Part shown: positions 60,838 through 64,000 of the stretch, one piece after another
Numbering within the stretch: position 1 is the first letter of the stretch
Layout of the letters: every line of letters begins with the position of its first letter
Source of the DNA: Lucinisca nassula
Lineage: Eukaryota > Mollusca > Bivalvia > Lucinida > Lucinidae
Reading direction: 5' to 3'
Length of the DNA stretch: 64,000 nt
Assembly: GCA_963580285.1 (NCBI GenBank)
Contig: OY757012.1
Span: 170,831,994-170,895,993 of the forward strand
Position numbers and translations under genes: made by a program
Notes under the pieces: generated by a model
The model's input: the letters and a program-made list of their open reading frames with translations, nothing else
Told to the model about the DNA's origin: nothing
Databases searched by the model: none

Positions 60838-61139
60838 ACCCCCAAAAGGGGCTTGAAGAAATATATGGGCTGCATGATGCTTCCATGCAGAGCTGAATCC
60901 GGCCCGCACACTGGTACTGGTAAACCGCTCAGAGGATCTAAGCCTGTCCAGGAACCGCGGTGCGAGGCGGACGGTCCATGCTAATAAACCCTATTGGTTT
61001 CATTGGGCGACAGGGCTTGAGATGTCATTTCATCTCAATGTCGGGTAAAAGTCCCACAAAATTGGAAGCAATGTCTCCAAAATCACCTTTACAGTGTTGA
61101 CGGGGACATTAAACCTCAAATCAAACAAACAAACAAACG
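60838..61139 (+). mobile_element. SINE-3, near full-length, inside HEL-l
   Basis: AAAAGGGGCTTGAAGAAATA, GAGCTGAATCCGGCCCGCAC, ACTGGTACTGGTAAACCGCT, GAACCGCGGTGCGAGGCGGA, GAGATGTCATTTCATCTCAA, AATTGGAAGCAATGTCTCCA, TTGACGGGGACATTAAACCT and (CAAA)n. A run of about thirteen C lies just before it. Confidence 0.85.
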
Positions 61140-61301
61140 GACGCACAGAGGCATGCACACACAACAGACAAAAGGTGATCTCAAAAGCTCACCTCGTCAC
61201 TACATGACAGTGAGCTAAAAATCATGTCTTAAAATTATCCTCATTGAGTATTCTAATCTCGAACTATGTTCCACTAAAACTCTGTTCTGCTACTGACTTA
61301 C

Positions 61302-61409
61302 ATTCTACTTCATCTAACATTGCTAGTATCTCAGGTTCTGTGAGACCATCATCAAGAAAGTCATCATCATCACTCAGGAACAGGTCCTCACTGTATTCAC
61401 TGGATTTTG
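61302..61409 (-). CDS. Penultimate exon of the same SQ-rich protein, acidic
   Basis: On the minus strand an acceptor (CTGTTTCAG, ending at 61410) and a donor (GTAAGTCAG, from 61301 down) bound 108 nt. The open frame reads KSSEYSEDLFLSDDDDFLDD then GLTEPEILAMLDEVE. It leaves one T, which joins the TT at the start of exon 54830-55791 to make Phe, so the phases match. The 5.5-kb intron between them holds the Helitron-like elements at 57.6-61.2 kb. The exon is short, but the frame, both splice sites and the phase agree. The acidic stretch could be an interaction motif; no family is recognised. Upstream exons are not visible to 64000. Confidence 0.65.
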
Positions 61410-61527
61410 CTGAAACAGAAATATGGCATTGCTCTATACAAGCGATGTTTATAATTAGATACTGGATTTAACTGGATATCAGAGTCTAACTGTTGGTTTT
61501 CTTTTGCTCCAGCATTTCAGAGGTTTG

Positions 61528-61722
61528 CTTGCTTGATTTGAGGTTTAACATCTCCATCAACACTGTATAGGTCATTTTTGAGACACTGCTTCAAATTTTG
61601 TGGGACTTTTACCCAACATTGAGATGAAATGACATCTCAAGCCCTGTCACCCAATGAAACCAATAGGGTTTATAAGCATGGACGGTCCGACTCTCACCGC
61701 TAAGCCTGGACAGGCTTCAGCG
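61528..61722 (-). mobile_element. SINE-3 copy, minus strand
   Basis: TTTGAGGTTTAACATCTCCA, TCAACACTGTATAGGTCATT, AAATTTTGTGGGACTTTTAC, CATTGAGATGAAATGACATC, TCAAGCCCTGTCACCCAATG, GGGTTTATAAGCATGGACGG, TCCGACTCTCACCGC. Confidence 0.8.
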
Positions 61723-61727
61723 TTTCA

Positions 61728-62190
61728 GTGGTTTCTTGCTGTCGAGTCCTCATCGCCATTTCATCTCTGTGGCTGTTTGATTTTTGTGTTCTCGGAAATG
61801 TTGCACTGATGAGTTAAGAGGCCTTCATGTGGACTGAACAAATTGTTTGTCTAAATTGGGACGGAAGTAAGGGCAAGGATTGCGACCGCGTAAAATTGAT
61901 TTAAGACCCCCAGTGGAATTCGTTTCAATGACCGTTCCACAGTGGTTTATTTTTGTTATGGTTTGTCTTTGAGTGTGTGTATTGCTTATATTTTCTTTTT
62001 GTTTTGGATAGCCAATTGGCCATTTTGTGGGAAAGTAACTGTTCTTTTGGCTTTCCACTATTGGTGTTTCCATTAGGATCTAGTTGTTTCATGTTTGTGT
62101 TTCTTTCCCTTTGGTGTCTCTGATGGGAGCTGTGGGTTAATTGTATAGTTTCCTGATCATTGCCATCACTTCTATTTATGCTAACACTCT
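61728..62190 (+). repeat. REP-J, longest copy
   Basis: CATCGCCATTTCATCTCTGT, AATGTTGCACTGATGAGTTA, GACGGAAGTAAGGGCAAGGA, CCCCAGTGGAATTCGTTTCA, TTATTTTTGTTATGGTTTGT, GATAGCCAATTGGCCATTTT, GAAAGTAACTGTTCTTTTGG, AGGATCTAGTTGTTTCATGT, TTCCTGATCATTGCCATCAC. Open frames on minus are short and not conserved between copies. Confidence 0.65.
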
Positions 62191-62490
62191 GCCCCCGCCC
62201 ATTGGGGCTTGAAGAAATATATGGGCTGCATGATGCTTCCACGCAGAGCTGAAACCGACCTGCACACGAGTACTGGTAAACAGCTTAGAGGATCTAAGCC
62301 TGCCCAGGCAAAGCGGCGCGAGTCGGACCGTCCATGCTTATAAACCTTATTGGTTTCATTGGCGACAGGGCTTGTGATGTCATTTCATCTCGAGGTTGGG
62401 TAAAAGTCCCACGAAATTGGAAGCAACGTCTCCATAATGACCTTTGCAGTGTTGACGGGGACGTTAAACCTCAAAATAAATCAAACAAAT
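62190..62490 (+). mobile_element. SINE-3, full-length reference copy
   Basis: CCCCGCCCATTGGGGCTTGA, AGAAATATATGGGCTGCATG, CACGAGTACTGGTAAACAGC, GGATCTAAGCCTGCCCAGGC, AAAGCGGCGCGAGTCGGACC, GTCCATGCTTATAAACCTTA, AATTGGAAGCAACGTCTCCA, GACGTTAAACCTCAAAATAA and an AAATCAAACAAAT tail. Confidence 0.85.
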
Positions 62491-62750
62491 AATGCTAACA
62501 CTAAAGTTTTAACTCAAGTGAACTTGTTTTACCTAATAAAAGGCTACTTTAAGAATAATTTTGGCTAGTCAATTCATCAACCAAAACAACAATATTGTAG
62601 TAAGAGTTTGATCAGCCATCAAAGAAGGGAGGTATATGTATAAAGTACATGTACACAGGGTAAACATATTTATTGTCAAGAAATCTGAATATGAATTTTC
62701 CTATTTTTTTCTACTCAATATTTAACAAATCAGGGATAAGGACTAACATT
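62491..62750. other. No feature seen
   Basis: A/T-rich; I searched the minus strand for a further exon of the SQ-rich gene and found no frame with matching splice sites. Confidence 0.4.
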
Positions 62751-62754
62751 TTTT

Positions 62755-64000
62755 TTCTTGCCAACAACACAAAGTAAGGCAGTTGGTCGAGACTTCCATC
62801 AAAAGATTTTTCAGCCTGGTCGCCTGACACGCAACAAGTTCAGCTTTCTGCCTTGTTGCTATCGGGGAATATTAAGATTCCACAAGGGACCAGGTCTGGA
62901 CTATAGGGAGGGTGGGCTAGTGCTTCCATGTTTCGTTTTTGCAAAATTCCCTGTACAAGTTTGGCTTTGTGAGCATGTGCGTTATCTTGGTGTAAAATGA
63001 CACCCCTCTGTAGAAGATTGGGCTGTTTCTTTTGTGTGGCCTTTATTATTTTTTTTAATGATGTGAGGATCCCTGGAGCCCCGTCGTGAGCAGTCCTCTT
63101 TAACCTTCTTCTACAAGATACACTCTGATTCAGTGTCTATTGATAAAGATGGGTGCTTGGCCCCTGTAACAGTGTCGACCCAAATAATGGCATCAAAAGT
63201 AAACGACTCACAATATTGTAGATGCCAGTTCTATAGTGATGCCCTGAAGGGCTCGTTCTTTCCTGGGGCTGTTCCCCAATGGAATAGTCTTCCCTCCTCT
63301 GCGGTGAATGCCAAGTAGGCAGAAGAGTTCAAAGCCCGCACAGTGTAAGATTGGGACTCAGAGGTATGCATTTTAGGATACCTCTGTTATGCAGATTGTA
63401 AATAGTTTTAAGGACGCATCCAGTGCCTCTCTCTTTTTTGTCTTTTTTTTTTCCAGCTAAATTCTAAATTTAGCCACCCAATCAACTGAGGTAATGGCCA
63501 GATATGACCGACTCAGTATAAGAAGATAGATAGATAGGGCATAATACTAAGCATTGACTGTAGTATGTAAAGGTACAACATTATTTAGCAGAAAACATTG
63601 AGAAGAGAAAAATATAATGCACATTACTTTACCAACTGACTTAGAAAGTTTGACTTTAACAGGCTATGATGACGTTGGACATTTCCATACACTGATTTGT
63701 TGCTTAGATTTGCACTCGTAAAAGTGTACCCATGTTTCACCACCTTATACGATCAGTTAAGTTTGACCCCTCTGCCCTAACTGGTTCTAAAAATTCTGAA
63801 CAGATTTGAACTGGAACCCCCTTTTGCTTGGCATCAGTAGCTGAGGTACCCATCTTGCGCAAACACAAGCCATTCCAAGTTTATCAGTTAAAATCTCCTG
63901 GGCACTTCCATATGAAATGCTTAATATTCAGCTATTCCCCTGACAGTAACTCGGCGATCTTGCTTTACATGCTGCTGTACATCCGCGATAATTTGGTCTA
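62755..64000 (-). pseudogene. mariner-type transposase relic, split by a LINE 3' end
   Basis: On the minus strand, entering from the window edge: GSAQEILTDKLGMACVCARW, VPQLLMPSKRG, then GGETWVHFYECKSKQQISVW and VKVKLSKSVGKVM (about 64000-63590). After an interruption it resumes with LLQRGVILHQDNAHAHKAKL, VQGILQKRNMEALAHPPYSP, DLVPC (about 63030-62880). These are the GDETWV, HxDN and HPPYSPDL blocks of mariner (DD34D). The first catalytic Asp is Gly (GGETWV) and several stops and shifts are present, so it is dead. The N-terminal DNA-binding part lies beyond the window. Confidence 0.85.
63110..63540 (+). mobile_element. LINE 3' end inserted in the mariner relic
   Basis: The frame reads FYSDALKGSFFPGAVPQWNS, LPSSAVNAK, then (past one stop) AEEFKAR, the usual C-terminal end of non-LTR reverse transcriptase ORFs (family form: RTIxxWNxLP). 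A ~200-bp untranslated tail ends in GATAGATAGATAG. 5' truncation and a simple-repeat tail are typical of LINE insertion. About 35 residues of mariner are missing at this point, so the flanks probably decayed. Confidence 0.7.

Larger units (their letters stand above)
57617..61217 (-). mobile_element. HEL-l: outer 166-bp-unit element (57617-57718 and 59856-61217)
   Basis: The minus-strand 3' end is ATGCCAGCATGGCCCTCTTG (57617-57636 region) and the 5' hairpin is AGCTCACTGTCATGTAGTGA, CGAGGTGAGCT (61186-61217). It is the family of HEL-f in opposite orientation. It is interrupted by HEL-m at 57719-59855, a member of the same family, and by SINE-3 at 60838-61139 within the microsatellite-like 5' section. 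Confidence 0.7.

Noticed and set aside
63133..63318. Independent host gene on the plus strand
   Set aside because: The SFFPGAVPQWNSLP segment is the usual end of a LINE reverse transcriptase ORF, followed by a stop and a simple-repeat tail.

Overview
The window is animal nuclear DNA: two intron-containing genes sit in a very dense field of transposable elements. The repeats (tRNA-headed SINEs, Helitron-like elements built of tandem units that start with CGTCCGTC-rich tracts, many palindromic MITEs, mariner and BEL/Pao relics) are the kind common in bivalve molluscs. I infer a bivalve; no species is claimed. Repeat family names used here (SINE-1 to SINE-5, PAL-1, TTAA-1 to TTAA-3, HEL, REP-J) are local to this annotation.

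Gene 1, on the plus strand, is CLPTM1, a multipass ER membrane protein. Its last nine coding exons are visible between 6802 and 26063 (438 residues, all introns GT-AG, all phases joining). The N-terminal exons lie upstream of the window. Its introns are packed with SINEs, MITEs, two near-identical 633-bp TTAA elements, Helitron-like elements and a 51-bp minisatellite.

Gene 2, on the minus strand, is seen as two phase-matched exons: 61302-61409 (acidic) and the terminal exon 54830-55791. The product is unrecognised by name. It carries five copies of a basic helix motif resembling the RPA32-binding motif of XPA, SMARCAL1, TIPIN and ETAA1, set in a field of 18 SQ/TQ sites. I infer a replication-stress or DNA-damage adaptor. 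Its upstream exons are not visible.

The remainder has no supportable host gene. From left to right: 1-1 kb, SINE nested in SINE next to a BEL/Pao fragment; 2.0-6.1 kb, Helitron-like elements nested up to three deep; 12.1-14.2 kb, a palindrome and a Helitron-like element inside a TIR element; 26.9-27.2 kb, a mariner relic just past CLPTM1; 28.6-31.0 kb and 57.6-61.2 kb, the same 166-bp-unit Helitron-like family in opposite orientations; 33-36 kb, smaller elements of the same style; 37.1-45.5 kb, a transposon with 1.09-kb terminal inverted repeats whose left arm is split by a Helitron-like element that is itself split by another; 45.5-54.5 kb, MITEs, SINEs and a 53-bp minisatellite; 61.5-64 kb, SINEs and a mariner relic split by a LINE 3' end.

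The most unusual signals are the five-motif SQ-rich protein, and a hairpin core (CAAACAGTGTAGAYCC...) that recurs over 20 times inside at least four repeat families with unrelated flanks, usually with one conserved mismatch between its arms.
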